Source: an uncultured beta proteobacterium
GTDB taxonomy: Bacteria > Pseudomonadota > Gammaproteobacteria > Burkholderiales > Burkholderiaceae_C
Length of the DNA: 54,033 bases
NCBI GenBank assembly: GCA_903897925.1
Contig: CAIUDG010000054.1
Span: 1 to 54,033 of the forward strand
Direction of reading: 5' to 3'
Part shown: in pieces, positions 32,280-41,040 of the stretch
Numbering within the stretch: position 1 is the first letter of the stretch
Layout of the letters: each line of letters starts with the position of its first letter
Position numbers and translations under genes: made by a program
Notes under the pieces: generated by a model
The model's database searches: none
Told to the model about the DNA's origin: nothing
The model's input: the letters and a program-made list of their open reading frames with translations, nothing else

Positions 32280-33374
32280 TTAAATCGGCAGTGCCGGGCC
32301 GTTGGCGCCCACGGACACAATGGCACCGCAGGCTTTGGTTTCATACAGGTCCACCCGATCAAGCTGGGGTAACTGCAGGCGCGCCTTGTGCAGAATCCAG
32401 GCGCCGATGCTGGCCGTGTCGCAGTCGGCAAGGTCCGGAATTTCATGCAGGGGCTGGTGGTCCAGTGCTTGAAAAATCGGCTTGAACAATTCCTTGACGT
32501 CACCAAAGTCCACCGTCCAGCCCATCACCTGGTCCAGCGCCGCGCACAAGTGCAGCCGCAGGGTATAGGTGTGTCCGTGAATTTTGCGCAAGGGGCTGCC
32601 GTCGGGCGCGCGCTTGAGCTGCACTGCGCTGTCCAGGGTCAGGTCTTTCCAGATGCGATAGGTCTGGCCATCAAAGTTGGCGCCGCACGAGCCGGTTTCA
32701 AACACCGTGACCCATGCCAATTCCGGCAACTCCGGCTGAATACGCTGCCACAGCCAGCTGGACAGCATTTCACTGGTGGGGTTTGCCAGGCCGGGAAAGT
32801 CGTTCAGGCAAGCAAAGTTGAGCTGTGCGTTCAGGGGCGCCCAGAGCGCATCGAGGCGTTCATAGTCCACGGCACGCGCGCCACCAGCCGGTGTCTGGCG
32901 GGCGTGCAAAATGACTTCAAAGCCATGTCCGTGCATGCGGCCGCATTTGTGCCCTGCCGGCACCTGGGGCAAGCGATGGGCCGATTGAAAAATATAGCGG
33001 CGCCACACATGTGCATTGCCCGCCGCATCCAGATCAACGCCTTCATAAGGGGTGCTCTGAATACCTATTTGTTCGATGCCAGGAACGTCGAGTTGCGCCC
33101 TCAGCCAGCGCGCCAGATTGTCGTCCGTGGGTTGGGCCACCTGCTCGTTCAGCAAACGGTAATCCAGTTGGGCAATAGCCGCTTGCAGCGCCGCACGCAG
33201 GCGCTCCACTTCACCACCCGGAAAATCGGCCCACGCCGCAGGCGGGGCGCAGCGCACGCTGGCCAGAAAACTGTGGCCATGCAGGCGCCGCGAGCGGTGC
33301 CCCTCCGGCAAGCTGTCGACATGCCGGGCTGCTTCAAACGCTGCGCCAGCCGCAAAGAGAGTTTTTACTTGCAT
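32280..33374 (-). CDS. queD: Three-domain 6-pyruvoyltetrahydropterin synthase / QueD-like protein
   Basis: QueD makes 6-carboxytetrahydropterin from 7,8-dihydroneopterin triphosphate. Usual members have about 120 residues; this one has 364 and three PTPS-like domains. Domain 1 (about 1-115) keeps HGHSF but has FEAARHV for the zinc-ligand segment and no catalytic Cys. Domain 2 (about 125-235) keeps SAHRLP (His133), HKCGRMHGH (Cys144, His148, His150) and an FETGSC segment, but has LNFACLND where the catalytic His motif belongs. Domain 3 (about 238-355) lacks the Cys and first His but keeps HGHTY, LDHQPLHE and LYETKACG. The catalytic set is thus shared between domains 2 and 3. I chose 33374 as the start because it begins the first domain; the in-frame upstream extension is unlike the family. 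It is coupled to queE. Confidence 0.88.
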   Translation of the reverse strand: MQVKTLFAAGAAFEAARHVDSLPEGHRSRRLHGHSFLASVRCAPPAAWADFPGGEVERLRAALQAAIAQLDYRLLNEQVAQPTDDNLARWLRAQLDVPGIEQIGIQSTPYEGVDLDAAGNAHVWRRYIFQSAHRLPQVPAGHKCGRMHGHGFEVILHARQTPAGGARAVDYERLDALWAPLNAQLNFACLNDFPGLANPTSEMLSSWLWQRIQPELPELAWVTVFETGSCGANFDGQTYRIWKDLTLDSAVQLKRAPDGSPLRKIHGHTYTLRLHLCAALDQVMGWTVDFGDVKELFKPIFQALDHQPLHEIPDLADCDTASIGAWILHKARLQLPQLDRVDLYETKACGAIVSVGANGPALPI

Positions 33375-33509
33375 CCTCAGCCTATTCCAAAGCGGACGTA
33401 CAGCGGATCTTGGAGGCCAGCCGCCTGAAAGCCTGTGGCACACAACGCGGAGGTCCGGCGCACCGCCAGGACGCGCCAGCCACGTTGGATTTCAAAAACA
33501 AGAAAATGT

Positions 33510-33583
33510 TGGAGGCGCGGTCCGGAGTCGAACCGGACTAACCGGATTTGCAATCCGGGGCATAACCGCTTTGCTACCGCGCC
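33510..33583 (-). tRNA. tRNA-Cys (GCA)
   Basis: A 74-nt cloverleaf read on the minus strand, with acceptor arms GGCGCGG and CCGCGCC, anticodon GCA at 33551-33549 between GGATT and AATCC arms, a GTTCGACTC T-loop and an encoded CCA end. It follows tRNA-Gly with 53 bases between them. Confidence 0.97.
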
Positions 33584-33603
33584 AATCAATACTGACCGAA
33601 TGA

Positions 33604-33629
33604 AAAAGGGAAGCTGCTGCTTCCCTTTT
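33604..33629 (-). terminator. Hairpin between tRNA-Gly and tRNA-Cys
   Basis: An 11-bp perfect stem (AAAAGGGAAGC with GCTTCCCTTTT) closes a four-base loop. On the minus strand it ends in five T residues. It could terminate the tRNA-Gly transcript or serve as a processing or attenuating structure before tRNA-Cys. Because the arms are A/T-rich at the base, it reads as a terminator in both directions. Confidence 0.6.
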
Positions 33630-33636
33630 CGGAATC

Positions 33637-33712
33637 TGGAGCGGGAAAAGAGTCTCGAACTCTCGACCTCAACCTTGGCAAGGTTGCGCTCTACCAACTG
33701 AGCTATTCCCGC
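33637..33712 (-). tRNA. tRNA-Gly (GCC)
   Basis: A 76-nt cloverleaf on the minus strand, with acceptor arms GCGGGAA and TTCCCGC, the D-arm AGCTCAGTTGGTAGAGC, the anticodon loop TTGCCAA (GCC at 33679-33677) and an encoded CCA. Confidence 0.97.
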
Positions 33713-33787
33713 GTTTCAAGCCTCAAATTATAGCGTCGTTTTCCCTGATTTCGAGAACGGCGCCAAAAAATTTTACGGCCCGCTGAT

Positions 33788-36241
33788 TCAATGCTTGATC
33801 GACTCCTGCAACTCCCCCGGCTTGGCCGTTGCCGCAGCACTGGCCGCCACCGGCGCGATTACTACGGGCTCGTCCTCCGGCAAGGGAATCGGATGCGACT
33901 CCAGCGCCAGCTCCAGCACCTTGTCAATCCAGCGCACCGGCACGATTTCCAGACCGTTTTTCACGTTCTCCGGAATGTCCTGCAGGTCTTTGGCATTTTC
34001 TTCCGGAATCAGCACCGTCTTGATGCCGCCGCGCAAGGCCGCCAGCAGCTTTTCCTTCAGCCCGCCAATGGCCGTGATTTCACCGCGCAGCGTGATCTCG
34101 CCCGTCATGGCGACATCGGCACGCACCGGAATACCGGTCAGGGCCGACACAAAGGCGGTGGCCATGGCGGCACCGGCACTCGGGCCGTCCTTGGGGGTTG
34201 CGCCGTCAGGCACGTGGATGTGGATGTCCTTTTTCTCGAACACTTCGTCCTTGATGCCCAGGCGGCGCGAACGGCTGCGCACCACGGTGCGCGCAGCTTC
34301 TACGCTTTCCTTCATAACGTCACCCAGCGAACCGGTGCGGGTAATAACACCCTTGCCCGGCGTCAGCGCGGCTTCGATGGTGAGCAAATCGCCACCCACT
34401 TCGGTCCAGGCCAAACCAACCACCTGGCCGACCTGATTGCCTTCTTCGGCGCGACCATAGCTGTACTTGCGCACGCCCAGATAGTCGTTCAGATTCTCCG
34501 CCGTGACCAGCACCTTGGGTTCGAGCTTCTTCAGCAGCAGGCCCTTGACCACCTTGCGGCAAATCTTGGAGAGTTCGCGTTCCAGCGAACGCACGCCGGC
34601 TTCCCGCGTGTAATAACGCACGATGTCGCGCACGGCTTCTTCGCTGATCGCCAGCTCGGACTCCTTGACGCCGTTGTTCGTCATCTGCTTGGGCAGCAAA
34701 TAGGTGATGGCGATATTGGCCTTTTCGTCTTCGGTGTAGCCCGACAGGCGAATCACTTCCATGCGGTCCAACAGCGCAGGTGGAATATTCATCGAGTTGG
34801 AGGTTGCCACGAACATCACGTCGCTCAGGTCGTAGTCCACCTCGACATAGTGGTCGCCGAACTTGTGGTTCTGTTCCGGGTCCAGCACTTCCAGCAGCGC
34901 ACTGCTGGGATCGCCGCGGAAATCGGTGCCGAGCTTGTCGATTTCGTCAAGCAGGAACAGCGGATTGCGGGTGCCAACCTTGGACAGGCTCTGCAGCACC
35001 TTGCCCGGCATGGCGCCGATGTAGGTGCGGCGGTGCCCGCGGATCTCGGCCTCGTCACGCATGCCGCCCAGGGCCATGCGCACATACTTGCGGCCGGTGG
35101 CCTTGGCAATCGACTGGCCGAGCGAGGTCTTGCCCACGCCGGGTGGGCCAACCAGGCACAAAATAGGCGCCTTGACCTTGTCCACCCGCTGCTGCACAGC
35201 CAAATATTCCAGAATCCGGTCCTTCACCTTGTCCAGGCCGTAGTGGTCCTGGTTCAGCACATTCTCGGCATTGGTCAGGTTGTGCTTGATCTTGGTCTTG
35301 GCGGTCCAGGGCAGGCCCACCAGCACGTCAATATAGTTGCGCACCACCGTGGCTTCGGCCGACATCGGCGACATCAGCTTGAGTTTTTTGAGTTCGGCCT
35401 CGGCCTTCTTCAAGGCCTCCTTGGGCATGCGTGCTGCTTTGATCTTCTTTTCGATCTCTTCGATATCGGCGCCGTCCTCGCCTTCGCCGAGCTCTTTCTG
35501 GATCGCTTTGACCTGCTCATTGAGGTAGAAATCGCGCTGGTTCTTTTCCATCTGGCGCTTCACGCGGCCACGGATTTTCTTGTCGACATTCAGAATGTCG
35601 ACTTCGCGTTCGATCTGTTCAAACAGATTTTCCAGCCGGTCTTTCACGCCCGACAGGCTCAGCACCGCCTGTTTGGCGTCGAGCTTGAGCGGCAGGTGCG
35701 CGGCGATGGTGTCGGCCAGGCGGCCGGCATCGTCAATGCTGGAAATCGAGGTCAGGATTTCCGGTGGAATCTTCTTGTTGAGCTTGACGTACTGGTCAAA
35801 CTGCTGCATCACGGCGCGGCGCAAGGCTTCGACTTCGCTGGCCTTGCCGCGCAGCGGATCTGCTTCGGCGCCGGATATTTCAATCGGCGTGACGTTGGCA
35901 GTGAAATGGGAATCGCCTTCGGAAATCTTGTTCACCAGCGCGCGCTGGTGGCCTTCGACCAGCACCTTGACGGTGCCGTCGGGCAGCTTGAGCATCTGCA
36001 AAATGGTCGAGACGCAGCCGACATCGAACATGTCCGACACCAGCGGATCGTCTTTGGCGGCGGCTTTCTGCGCCACCAGCATGATGCGACGTTCCGCTTC
36101 CATGGCAGCTTCCAGCGCCTTGATGCTTTTGGGCCGACCGACAAACAGCGGGATCACCATGTGCGGAAACACCACCACATCGCGCAAAGGCAGCAGCGGC
36201 AGTTCGATGGGATCAGAGGGTAAGGGAGTGTGGCCAGACAT
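33788..36241 (-). CDS. lon: ATP-dependent Lon protease
   Basis: Cytoplasmic AAA+ serine protease for misfolded and regulatory proteins. It is 817 residues. The N-terminal substrate domain (about 10-200, starting LPLLPLRDVVVFPHMVIPLF) is followed by a coiled region. The AAA+ module (about 320-585) has Walker A GPPGVGKTSLGQ and Walker B LFLLDEIDK. The protease domain (about 600-785) has the catalytic Ser in DGPSAGAAMAT and the Lys in the GGLKEKLLAALRGG region. The C-terminal tail is Ala/Pro-rich. It lies last in the tig-clpP-clpX-lon cluster and has its own sigma-32-like promoter at 36275-36303. Confidence 0.98.
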   Translation of the reverse strand: MSGHTPLPSDPIELPLLPLRDVVVFPHMVIPLFVGRPKSIKALEAAMEAERRIMLVAQKAAAKDDPLVSDMFDVGCVSTILQMLKLPDGTVKVLVEGHQRALVNKISEGDSHFTANVTPIEISGAEADPLRGKASEVEALRRAVMQQFDQYVKLNKKIPPEILTSISSIDDAGRLADTIAAHLPLKLDAKQAVLSLSGVKDRLENLFEQIEREVDILNVDKKIRGRVKRQMEKNQRDFYLNEQVKAIQKELGEGEDGADIEEIEKKIKAARMPKEALKKAEAELKKLKLMSPMSAEATVVRNYIDVLVGLPWTAKTKIKHNLTNAENVLNQDHYGLDKVKDRILEYLAVQQRVDKVKAPILCLVGPPGVGKTSLGQSIAKATGRKYVRMALGGMRDEAEIRGHRRTYIGAMPGKVLQSLSKVGTRNPLFLLDEIDKLGTDFRGDPSSALLEVLDPEQNHKFGDHYVEVDYDLSDVMFVATSNSMNIPPALLDRMEVIRLSGYTEDEKANIAITYLLPKQMTNNGVKESELAISEEAVRDIVRYYTREAGVRSLERELSKICRKVVKGLLLKKLEPKVLVTAENLNDYLGVRKYSYGRAEEGNQVGQVVGLAWTEVGGDLLTIEAALTPGKGVITRTGSLGDVMKESVEAARTVVRSRSRRLGIKDEVFEKKDIHIHVPDGATPKDGPSAGAAMATAFVSALTGIPVRADVAMTGEITLRGEITAIGGLKEKLLAALRGGIKTVLIPEENAKDLQDIPENVKNGLEIVPVRWIDKVLELALESHPIPLPEDEPVVIAPVAASAAATAKPGELQESIKH

Positions 36242-36274
36242 GAAAAACCTTTTTGTTAGCGCTCAACAGGGCTC

Positions 36275-36303
36275 AAATGGGACCAGGAGGCAATTAATTC
36301 AAG
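36275..36303 (-). promoter_or_regulatory. Sigma-32 (heat-shock) type promoter of lon
   Basis: On the minus strand, CTTGAA (36303-36298) and CCCATTT (36281-36275) are separated by 16 bases. They match the RpoH consensus CTTGAAA / CCCATNT nearly perfectly. The -10 element ends 33 bases before the lon start codon. lon is a known sigma-32 target in proteobacteria. Confidence 0.75.
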
Positions 36304-36336
36304 CGCACGGCCATTATCTTTGCGGTGGCCGTGCGC
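36303..36336 (-). terminator. Inverted repeat downstream of clpX
   Basis: Arms of 11 perfect base pairs (GCGCACGGCCA at 36303-36313 and TGGCCGTGCGC at 36326-36336) flank a 12-base loop, 55 bases after the clpX stop. On the minus strand it is followed by TTGAATTAATT, A/T-rich but not a pure T-run. It probably ends most clpX transcripts just before the lon promoter. Confidence 0.5.
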
Positions 36337-36391
36337 GTAGTCAGGTAAACCCAGCCAAATGCCAGTCAAATCCGGCATTTGGATTGCGTCT

Positions 36392-37657
36392 TCAGGCTTT
36401 CTTTGCTGCTTCGCGATAAACCAGCAAAGGCGGCTTGTTTTCCTCGATGGTGGACTCGTCAACCACCACCTTTTCAACGTTGCTGGCGTTCGGCAACTCG
36501 TACATGGTGTCGATCAGGGATTGTTCCAGGATCGAACGCAGGCCACGGGCGCCGGTCTTGCGTGCCAGTGCGCGCTTGGCGATGGCCGCCAGGGCATTGG
36601 GACGAATTTCCAGCTCCACACCCTCCATGGCCAGCAGCTTGGCATATTGCTTGACCAGGGCGTTTTTTGGCTCGGTCAAAATCTGCACCAGCGCATCTTC
36701 GGTCAGTTCGGCCAAGGTGGCAACCACCGGCATACGGCCGACCAACTCAGGGATGAGGCCGAACTTGATCAGGTCTTCCGGCTCAACGTCCTTGAACACC
36801 TCGGTCAGGCTGCGCTGCTGCTTGCTCTTGACGCTGGCGCCAAAACCAATGCCGGACGACTGGGTGCGGTTTTCAATCACCTTCTCCAGGCCGGCAAAGG
36901 CGCCGCCGCAGATGAACAGAATGTTGGTGGTGTCGATCTGCACGAAGTCCTGGTTCGGGTGCTTGCGCCCGCCCTGCGGCGGCACGCTGGCCATGGTGCC
37001 TTCAATCAGCTTGAGCAAGGCCTGCTGCACGCCCTCGCCCGACACGTCACGGGTGATCGAGGGGTTGTCCGACTTGCGCGAAATCTTGTCGATTTCGTCG
37101 ATGTAAACGATGCCACGCTGGGCCCGTTCGACTTCGTAGTTGCAACTTTGCAGCAGCTTCAGAACAATGTTTTCCACGTCTTCGCCGACATAGCCGGCTT
37201 CCGTCAACGTGGTGGCATCGGCCATCACGAAGGGAACGTCGAGCATGCGCGCCAGGGTCTGCGCCAGCAGCGTCTTGCCGGAACCGGTCGGTCCGATCAG
37301 CAAAATGTTGCTCTTGGCCAGTTCGACATCGTCCTTCTTGGCCTTTTCCTTGTGGCGCAGGCGCTTGTAGTGGTTGTACACCGCCACGGCCAGAGTGCGC
37401 TTGGCCGGTTCCTGGCCAATCACGTAGTTGTCCAGGTTGGCCTTGATCTCGGCAGGCGTGGGCAAATCGCTTTTGCCGTCTTTCACGTCGGTGGTGGCGG
37501 GCAATTCATCACGGATGATTTCATTGCACAACTCGATGCATTCATCGCAAACGAACACCGACGGACCAGCGATCAGCTTCTTTACTTCATGCTGACTCTT
37601 GCCGCAAAAAGAGCAAAAAAGAGTTTTTTCGCTGGAAGTGCCTTTTTTCTCGGCCAT
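36392..37657 (-). CDS. clpX: ClpX, ATPase subunit of ClpXP
   Basis: AAA+ unfoldase that feeds substrates to ClpP. It is 421 residues. The N-terminal zinc-binding domain carries CSFCGKSQ and CDECIELC. Walker A is [15 protein letters not shown] and Walker B is [10 protein letters not shown]. The ClpP-contacting loop IGF is present as [10 protein letters not shown]. The sensor-2 Arg lies in [11 protein letters not shown]. The start at 37657 (MAEKKG) gives the family length; a longer in-frame start would add residues unlike the family. An intrinsic terminator separates clpP from clpX, so clpX probably has readthrough or promoter activity of its own. Confidence 0.98.
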   Translation of the reverse strand: MAEKKGTSSEKTLFCSFCGKSQHEVKKLIAGPSVFVCDECIELCNEIIRDELPATTDVKDGKSDLPTPAEIKANLDNYVIGQEPAKRTLAVAVYNHYKRLRHKEKAKKDDVELAKSNILLIGPTGSGKTLLAQTLARMLDVPFVMADATTLTEAGYVGEDVENIVLKLLQSCNYEVERAQRGIVYIDEIDKISRKSDNPSITRDVSGEGVQQALLKLIEGTMASVPPQGGRKHPNQDFVQIDTTNILFICGGAFAGLEKVIENRTQSSGIGFGASVKSKQQRSLTEVFKDVEPEDLIKFGLIPELVGRMPVVATLAELTEDALVQILTEPKNALVKQYAKLLAMEGVELEIRPNALAAIAKRALARKTGARGLRSILEQSLIDTMYELPNASNVEKVVVDESTIEENKPPLLVYREAAKKA

Positions 37658-37702
37658 GTGCTCACTGTCCTCAAACAATTGGTTACCGGATGATAACCAA
37701 AC

Positions 37703-37733
37703 AAAAAACGGCGCCAATCACCCGATTGGCACC
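37703..37733 (-). terminator. Intrinsic terminator between clpP and clpX
   Basis: On the minus strand GGTGCCAATC pairs with GATTGGCGCC (10 bp including one T-G wobble) around a four-base loop. GTTTTTTG follows at once. It lies 31 bases after the clpP stop. The shape is that of a strong Rho-independent terminator, so clpX expression needs readthrough or a separate promoter in the remaining ~45 bases. Confidence 0.8.
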
Positions 37734-37764
37734 GCAGAAACAGGTGCGGACACCTGCGCTCAGC

Positions 37765-38394
37765 TTACGGACGCTTGGAGATCACCTGATCTACCAGGCC
37801 ATAGTCCTTGGCTTCGTCGGCGGACAGGTAATAGTCGCGCTCGGTATCACGCTCAATTTTCTCCAGCGGCTGCCCGGTGCGCTCGGCCAGAATCTTGTTC
37901 AGCTGTTCGCGCGTCTTCAGGATTTCGCGGGCGTGGATTTCGATTTCCGTGGCCTGGCCCTGGGTGCCGCCGAGGGGCTGGTGAATCATGACCTTGGAAT
38001 TCGGCAGCGAAAAACGCTTGCCCTTGGCGCCCGCTGCGAGCAGGAAGGCGCCCATGCTGGCGGCCATGCCGGTGCACAGGGTGGAAACGTCGGGCTTGAC
38101 GAAATTCATGGTGTCGAAAATCGCCATGCCGGCACTGACCGAGCCACCCGGAGAGTTGATATAGAAGGAAATATCCTTGTCCGGATTTTCGCTTTCCAGG
38201 AACAGCAGCTGGGCTACCACCAGGTTGGCGGTCTGGTCGTTGACCGGGCCGACCAGGAAAATCACGCGCTCTTTGAGCAGGCGCGAGTAAATGTCGTAGG
38301 AACGCTCGCCGCGTCCGGACTGCTCAATCACCATGGGCACCATACCCAAACCGACGGTTTCCATGGCGCCAGGCGCTCCATATCTCACATGCAT
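37765..38394 (-). CDS. clpP: ClpP proteolytic subunit
   Basis: Serine protease that forms the 14-mer chamber of ClpXP. It is 209 residues. It contains [20 protein letters not shown], the catalytic Ser in [16 protein letters not shown], the catalytic His in [15 protein letters not shown], and the Asp in [18 protein letters not shown]. The ATG at 38394 gives the usual short propeptide. A sigma-32-like promoter lies at 38448-38475 in the tig-clpP spacer. Confidence 0.98.
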   Translation of the reverse strand: MHVRYGAPGAMETVGLGMVPMVIEQSGRGERSYDIYSRLLKERVIFLVGPVNDQTANLVVAQLLFLESENPDKDISFYINSPGGSVSAGMAIFDTMNFVKPDVSTLCTGMAASMGAFLLAAGAKGKRFSLPNSKVMIHQPLGGTQGQATEIEIHAREILKTREQLNKILAERTGQPLEKIERDTERDYYLSADEAKDYGLVDQVISKRP

Positions 38395-38447
38395 AGCGAC
38401 TCCAAAAAAGTTGTCTCGACTGTAACTAAAAATCCGACCAAAAATGG

Positions 38448-38475
38448 AAATGGGGCCTACAGCCGGAACCGCAAG
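38448..38475 (-). promoter_or_regulatory. Sigma-32-like promoter of clpP
   Basis: On the minus strand, CTTGCGG (38475-38469) and CCCATTT (38454-38448) are separated by 14 bases. The -10 part is a full match to the RpoH consensus and the -35 part keeps CTTG. The same -10 heptamer occurs before lon. The -10 ends 53 bases before the clpP start. Confidence 0.65.
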
Positions 38476-38507
38476 CCCCAATATTCACGCTAAGCGCTAA
38501 ATAGTAC

Positions 38508-39818
38508 TTAGTTTTGCGCCATCAAGTCGTCGAAGGACACCGACTTTTCGCTGACCTTGGCCTTGGACAGGACAAAGTCGGTCACATTGTTTTCGATCAC
38601 GATGGCTTCCACTTCGGCCATGCGGCGGTTGTCGCCGTAGTACCAGCGCACCACGTCGGCCGGCTTTTCGTAGCTGGCGGCGAGTTCGTCGATGTGGGCC
38701 TTGATCTGCTCCGGACGGGCGGCCAGGTCATTGGCACGCACCAGCTCGGCCACCACCAGACCCAGACGCACGCGGCGCTCGGCCTGGGGACGGAACAGGT
38801 CGTCAGGAATCGGTGCCTTGTCGGCGTCCTTGATGCCGCGCTGCTTCAGATCGGCACGGGCGCCTTCGACCATGCGGTCGAGTTCGGCTTGCACGCTGGA
38901 CTTGGGCAGGTCGAGTTCGGCCTTGGACAACAAGGCGTCCATCACGGCTTGCTTGTTGCGGCCCAGCAGGCGGTACTTGACTTCGCGCTGCAGGTTCTTG
39001 CTGATGTCGGCGCGCAGGCCTTCCACAGTGGCTTCGGCAATGCCGAGCGACTTGGCCAGAGCCGCGTCCACGTCGGGCAGGTGCGCAGCTTCAATCTTCT
39101 TCAGCGTGACCAGGAAATCGGCGGTTTTGCCGGCGACGTCCTTACCGTGGTAATCGGCCGGGAAAGCCAGCGGGAAGGTCTTGCTTTCGCCAGACTTCAT
39201 GCCACGCGTGGCGTCTTCGAATTCCTTGAGCATCTGGCCGTCGCCGAGGATGAACTGGAAGTCGCTGGCCTTGCCGCCGGCGAAGGGCTCACCGTCGATC
39301 TTGCCTTCGAAGTCCACCGTCACGCGGTCGCTGTCCTGGGCGGCAGCGTCTTGTGCGCGCTGGGCGAAGGTACGGCGCTGCTTGCGCAGGATTTCAATGG
39401 TCTTGTCGATCGCCGCATCGCTTACTTCGGTGTTGACTTTTTCGACTTCGGCGGTGGCCAGATCGGCGATCTTGACTTCCGGGAAAACTTCAAAAATAGC
39501 GTCAAAAGTCATCTGGCCTTCAGCGGCGGTCTGGCTTTCAGTGATGCGCGGCTGGCCGGCGACACGCAGCTTGGCTTCGTTGGCGGCGCTGGCGAAGGCT
39601 TCGCCAACCTTGTCATTCATGACTTCGTAATGCACCGAATAGCCGTAGCGCTGGGTCACCACATTCATTGGCACCTTGCCAGGACGGAAACCGTCCATCT
39701 TCACGGTGCGGGCGATCTTGCGCAGGCGCGAATCCACTTCGGTCTGAATGGTGCCAATCGGCAGCGACAGCGTGATCTTGCGTTCCAGCTTTTCCAATGT
39801 TTCAACAGTAACTGCCAT
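38508..39818 (-). CDS. tig: Trigger factor, ribosome-associated chaperone
   Basis: Chaperone and peptidyl-prolyl isomerase that binds nascent chains at the ribosome exit. It is 436 residues. The N-terminal ribosome-binding domain carries the signature GFRPGKVPMNVV. The FKBP-like domain (about 150-245) contains DSDRVTVDFEGKIDGE and FPLAFPADYHGKDVAGK. The C-terminal helical domain follows. The start at 39818 is set by an AGGAG six bases upstream; the alternative at 39824 would abut that site. It is the first protein gene of the tig-clpP-clpX-lon cluster and lies 81 bases after tRNA-Leu. Confidence 0.97.
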   Translation of the reverse strand: MAVTVETLEKLERKITLSLPIGTIQTEVDSRLRKIARTVKMDGFRPGKVPMNVVTQRYGYSVHYEVMNDKVGEAFASAANEAKLRVAGQPRITESQTAAEGQMTFDAIFEVFPEVKIADLATAEVEKVNTEVSDAAIDKTIEILRKQRRTFAQRAQDAAAQDSDRVTVDFEGKIDGEPFAGGKASDFQFILGDGQMLKEFEDATRGMKSGESKTFPLAFPADYHGKDVAGKTADFLVTLKKIEAAHLPDVDAALAKSLGIAEATVEGLRADISKNLQREVKYRLLGRNKQAVMDALLSKAELDLPKSSVQAELDRMVEGARADLKQRGIKDADKAPIPDDLFRPQAERRVRLGLVVAELVRANDLAARPEQIKAHIDELAASYEKPADVVRWYYGDNRRMAEVEAIVIENNVTDFVLSKAKVSEKSVSFDDLMAQN

Positions 39819-39847
39819 GGTCATCTCCTAAAGGGCGGGCCACCGGG

Positions 39848-39868
39848 CCTGGCACGGCGCGTGCCAGG
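39848..39868 (-). other. Perfect hairpin in the tRNA-Leu / tig spacer
   Basis: CCTGGCACG pairs with CGTGCCAGG (9 bp) around a three-base loop. No T-run follows on either side. It may protect or process the 3' end of the tRNA-Leu transcript, or lie in the tig leader. Confidence 0.5.
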
Positions 39869-39899
39869 GGGACCCAAAATGCATATCAAATCAACACGG

Positions 39900-39986
39900 T
39901 GGTGCGCGGGGCGGGACTCGAACCCGCACAGTATTGCTACCGTCAGGACCTAAACCTGGTGCGTCTACCAATTTCGCCACCCGCGC
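39900..39986 (-). tRNA. tRNA-Leu (UAG)
   Basis: An 87-nt class II cloverleaf on the minus strand, with acceptor arms GCGCGGG and CCCGCGC, D-arm TGGCGAAATTGGTAGACGCA, anticodon TAG at 39952-39950, a long variable arm, T-loop GGTTCGAGTCC and an encoded CCA. Its position directly upstream of tig is common in Burkholderiales. Confidence 0.96.
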
Positions 39987-40155
39987 AAAAAACAAACCAG
40001 GGTGAGCGCCACGCCAGCATCAGCATTCGCCGGCACGCGACCACCCATCCGAAATCGGTGAACCGCGGATTTTAACCTGCAGATCGGACCGATCTGACGG
40101 CCGACCCGCCACTGCCCCATAAATTCTGCATGCGCACAAGGCAAAATCGCTGTCC

Positions 40156-41022
40156 ATGACGCGCTCGCACCCCGAAACAGAAATTGGCCACTACGAAAAC
40201 TTCCCGGTGGCCTCGCTGCTCTGCCCCCCGGCACTGCGCGCGCCGATTGCGGCGATCTACCATTTCGCCCGCAGCGCCGACGACCTGGCCGATGAAGGCG
40301 ATGCACCGGCACCCCAACGCCTGCAGCTGCTGCACGCATACCGCCAGCAGTTGGCGCTGGCAGCGCAAGCCGCAACGGCTGAGGTGCCAGCGCTGGACCC
40401 GCGCTGGGCACACATTTTCCAGCCACTGCGCCAGGCGATCCAGCAACACGCCCTGCCGCTGCCCTTGCTAGATGACCTGCTCGACGCCTTCTGCCAGGAT
40501 GTCGACATGACGGCACGCCAGGCGCGCTACCGCAACGACGCCGAGCTGCTGGACTACTGCCGCCGTTCGGCCAACCCGGTCGGACGCCTGCTGCTGCACC
40601 TGTACGGCGTGCACGACGCCACCGCGCTGGCACACAGCGACGCCATCTGCAGTGCCCTGCAACTGATCAACTTCTGGCAAGACCCGAGTGTGGACATTCC
40701 GCGCCAGCGCTACTACTTTTCAGAAGAAACCATGGCGCGCCACGGCGTCAGCCAGGCCGAGCTGCTGCACCTGCAAATGACGCCCGCCACACGCGCCATG
40801 GTGCAGCACTGCTGCCAGCAGGCGCGCCAACGCATGCTCCAAGGGCTGCCGCTGGTACACCGCGTTCCCGGCCGCGCAGGCTGGGAGCTGCGCCTGGTGG
40901 TCCAGGGCGGGCTGCGCATTCTGGACAAGATTGCCCAGCTCAACTACGCCACCTTGCGCCAGCGCCCGACGCTCCAAACCCGCGATTACGCCGTGATGCT
41001 CTGGCGCGCACTCTGGATGTAA
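40156..41022 (+). CDS. hpnC: HpnC-like squalene/phytoene synthase family protein
   Basis: Prenyl-condensing enzyme family. HpnC, the hopanoid-pathway member, converts presqualene diphosphate to hydroxysqualene. It is 288 residues. The two Asp-rich motifs are present as SADDLADE (near residues 36-43) and FWQDPSVD (near 174-181), with the family opening GHYENFPVAS and later IPRQRYYFSEE. The closest pattern is HpnC. The usual partners hpnD and hpnE are not in the window, so the pathway is inferred from family resemblance. It stands alone between tRNA-Leu and the convergent lysA. Confidence 0.85.
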   Translation: MTRSHPETEIGHYENFPVASLLCPPALRAPIAAIYHFARSADDLADEGDAPAPQRLQLLHAYRQQLALAAQAATAEVPALDPRWAHIFQPLRQAIQQHALPLPLLDDLLDAFCQDVDMTARQARYRNDAELLDYCRRSANPVGRLLLHLYGVHDATALAHSDAICSALQLINFWQDPSVDIPRQRYYFSEETMARHGVSQAELLHLQMTPATRAMVQHCCQQARQRMLQGLPLVHRVPGRAGWELRLVVQGGLRILDKIAQLNYATLRQRPTLQTRDYAVMLWRALWM

Positions 41023-41040
41023 ACGCCGGGCTGGGGCGAC

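Noticed and set aside
33791..36223. Plus-strand ORF of 810 residues opposite lon
   Set aside because: Antisense shadow of a highly conserved Lon protease.
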